Shown here one piece after another: positions 62,996 to 64,000 of a DNA stretch of 64,000 bases. The stretch covers positions 1-64,000 of the forward strand of contig NZ_CAJULN010000003.1 in the NCBI RefSeq assembly GCF_910586915.1. The letters are read 5' to 3'. The position numbers and the translations under genes are program-made. Each line of letters opens with the position of its first letter. Position 1 is the first letter of the stretch. The notes under the pieces were generated by a model. It saw nothing but the letters and a program-made list of their open reading frames with translations. It was not told the DNA's origin and did not search any database. This DNA comes from an uncultured Bacteroides sp. Lineage in GTDB: Bacteria > Bacteroidota > Bacteroidia > Bacteroidales > Bacteroidaceae.

Positions 62996-63568
62996 TTATT
63001 GCCCATTCAACAGTTTTTCTATAACCAAAGGAAAGTGTTCATACTCCAAAGCGTGCACTTTCGCGGCTACATCATCGGGAGAATCCGTCGGAAGCACAGG
63101 ACAGGCAGCTTGGAAAATCGTATCTCCTTCATCGTAATGCTCATTAATATAATGTATGGTAATTCCGGTTTCTTTCTCACCGGCAGCCACTACTGCCCGA
63201 TGAACACGGTCGCCATACATACCCTTCCCACCATATTTAGGCAGAAGAGCCGGATGTATATTTATAATCTTATTGGGATAAGCATACAAAAGCGCATCCG
63301 GCACACGCAAAAGAAAGCCCGCCAATACGATAAAATCAATACGGAACTCCCGCAAAACAGCCAGAATTTCATCCCCGTCTGCCCACTCTTCTTTTGTAAA
63401 TACACTGCAAGCCACTCCCAAACGGGATGCACGTTCCAACACGTAAGCATCACTTTTATTGGAGAGTACCAACGAGACTCGAGCAGAATCATTTTTCAGG
63501 AAATACCGGATAATATTCTCAGTATTAGAGCCGGAACCGGAAGCGAAAACTGCGATATTTTTCTTCAT
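62996..63568 (-). CDS. purN: phosphoribosylglycinamide formyltransferase
   Basis: This 190-residue enzyme transfers formyl from 10-formyl-THF to GAR in purine synthesis. The GSGSNTENIIRYF glycine loop is at the N-terminus. The catalytic block is IINIHPALLPKYGGKGMYG (Asn and His), and HYINEHYDEGDTIFQA carries the Asp. Length matches. It is divergent from acpP; the shared spacer is 149 bp. Confidence 0.95.
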   Translation of the reverse strand: MKKNIAVFASGSGSNTENIIRYFLKNDSARVSLVLSNKSDAYVLERASRLGVACSVFTKEEWADGDEILAVLREFRIDFIVLAGFLLRVPDALLYAYPNKIINIHPALLPKYGGKGMYGDRVHRAVVAAGEKETGITIHYINEHYDEGDTIFQAACPVLPTDSPDDVAAKVHALEYEHFPLVIEKLLNGQ

Positions 63569-63634
63569 AACCCTCGATTTTTATGCACAAAACAGTGAAA
63601 AATGTGCAAAACAGTGCATTTATTTAGTCAAATA

Positions 63635-63666
63635 TTTGCGCAAAACGATAAATATTCATTCCTTTG
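63635..63666 (+). promoter_or_regulatory. promoter of acpP
   Basis: TTTG at 63635-63638, 20 bp, then TTCCTTTG at 63659-63666, one base off TAnnTTTG. The acpP ATG is 51 bases downstream. Confidence 0.55.
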
Positions 63667-63717
63667 CACCGCAAAATTAAAGAAATAAAACTAATTATTA
63701 ATTAAAAACTTAAAGTT

Positions 63718-63954
63718 ATGTCTGAAATTGCATCAAGAGTAAAAGCGATTATCGTTGATAAATTAGGCGTAGAAGAATCAGAAGTTACTAACGAAGCAAG
63801 CTTCACTAACGACCTGGGAGCAGATTCTCTTGACACTGTAGAACTTATCATGGAATTCGAAAAAGAATTCGGTATCTCTATTCCTGATGACCAAGCAGAA
63901 AAGATCGGTACTGTAGGTGATGCTGTATCTTATATCGAAGAACACGCTAAGTAA
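63718..63954 (+). CDS. acpP: acyl carrier protein
   Basis: This 78-residue acidic helical protein carries growing acyl chains. The phosphopantetheine site is Ser37 in LGADSLDTVEL. EFEKEFGISIPDDQAEKI completes the ACP signature. The 3' end is 15 bp from the fabF start, the usual acpP-fabF operon. Confidence 0.97.
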   Translation: MSEIASRVKAIIVDKLGVEESEVTNEASFTNDLGADSLDTVELIMEFEKEFGISIPDDQAEKIGTVGDAVSYIEEHAK

Positions 63955-63969
63955 TTCGATTTCATCAAT

Positions 63970-64000
63970 ATGGAATTAAAAAGAGTGGTAGTAACAGGTC
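63970..64000 (+). CDS. fabF: beta-ketoacyl-ACP synthase II, first codons only (partial)
   Basis: ATG at 63970 begins MELKRVVVTG, the usual FabF N-terminus, and the window ends there. Position directly after acpP supports the call, although only ten residues are visible. Confidence 0.8.
   Translation, partial: MELKRVVVTG

Overview
The window is chromosomal DNA of a gut Bacteroides (Bacteroidales). The evidence is a SusC/SusD pair with a hybrid two-component regulator, Bacteroides-type promoters (TTTG, about 19-20 bp, TAnnTTTG) ahead of several genes, very weak Shine-Dalgarno sequences, and Bacteroides-typical families (DUF5723, DUF5672, DUF4254, DUF4172-Fic). The species cannot be fixed from sequence alone. 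No rRNA, tRNA, CRISPR array or intact insertion sequence was seen.

Layout. 0.4-5.5 kb: a frameshifted DUF5723 outer-membrane-type gene, rnhB, a secreted GH36 alpha-galactosidase and a YbjQ-type protein. 5.7-16.1 kb: a minus-strand run rimP-nusA-infB-cvpA-sufB-sufC-sufD-sufS that joins translation/transcription factors to Fe-S cluster assembly. 16.2-24.1 kb: small housekeeping genes, a DUF2807 lipoprotein facing an ECF sigma/anti-sigma-like pair, argB, speA, aroK and a viroplasmin-type RNase H. 24.2-31.1 kb: an envelope lipid-glycan group (GT39, polyprenyl-phosphate GT2, GtrA, LtaS-like transferase, MsbA-like ABC exporter). 31.4-47.1 kb: a polysaccharide utilization locus (SusC, SusD, surface lipoprotein, HTCS, GH29, GH105, GH2). 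47.6-50.5 kb: a Fic protein behind a 39-bp perfect palindrome, a short relict frame and an AAA-ATPase/PD-(D/E)XK gene cut by an amber codon. 50.6-61.8 kb: an A+T-rich minus-strand glycosyltransferase cluster that looks like a lipooligosaccharide core locus, with TagD-, TagB/F- and class V aminotransferase-like genes. 61.9-64.0 kb: pdxB, purN, acpP and the first codons of fabF.

The most unusual signal is intergenic. Four separate spacers (about 164-262, 17531-17660, 37891-37995 and 47272-47379) each hold a short array of TATA-centred, partly palindromic units on a strict 22-bp (three arrays) or 21-bp (one array) lattice. The architecture is shared but the arm sequence differs at each site. I do not recognise this as a described element. 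A second intergenic family of long hairpins, with related arms, sits between infB and cvpA and between speA and argB. A third observation is a pair of ECF-like promoters (an AAC box, 16-17 bp, CGTC) ahead of both the sigma gene and the facing DUF2807 lipoprotein gene, which suggests a small self-contained regulon.
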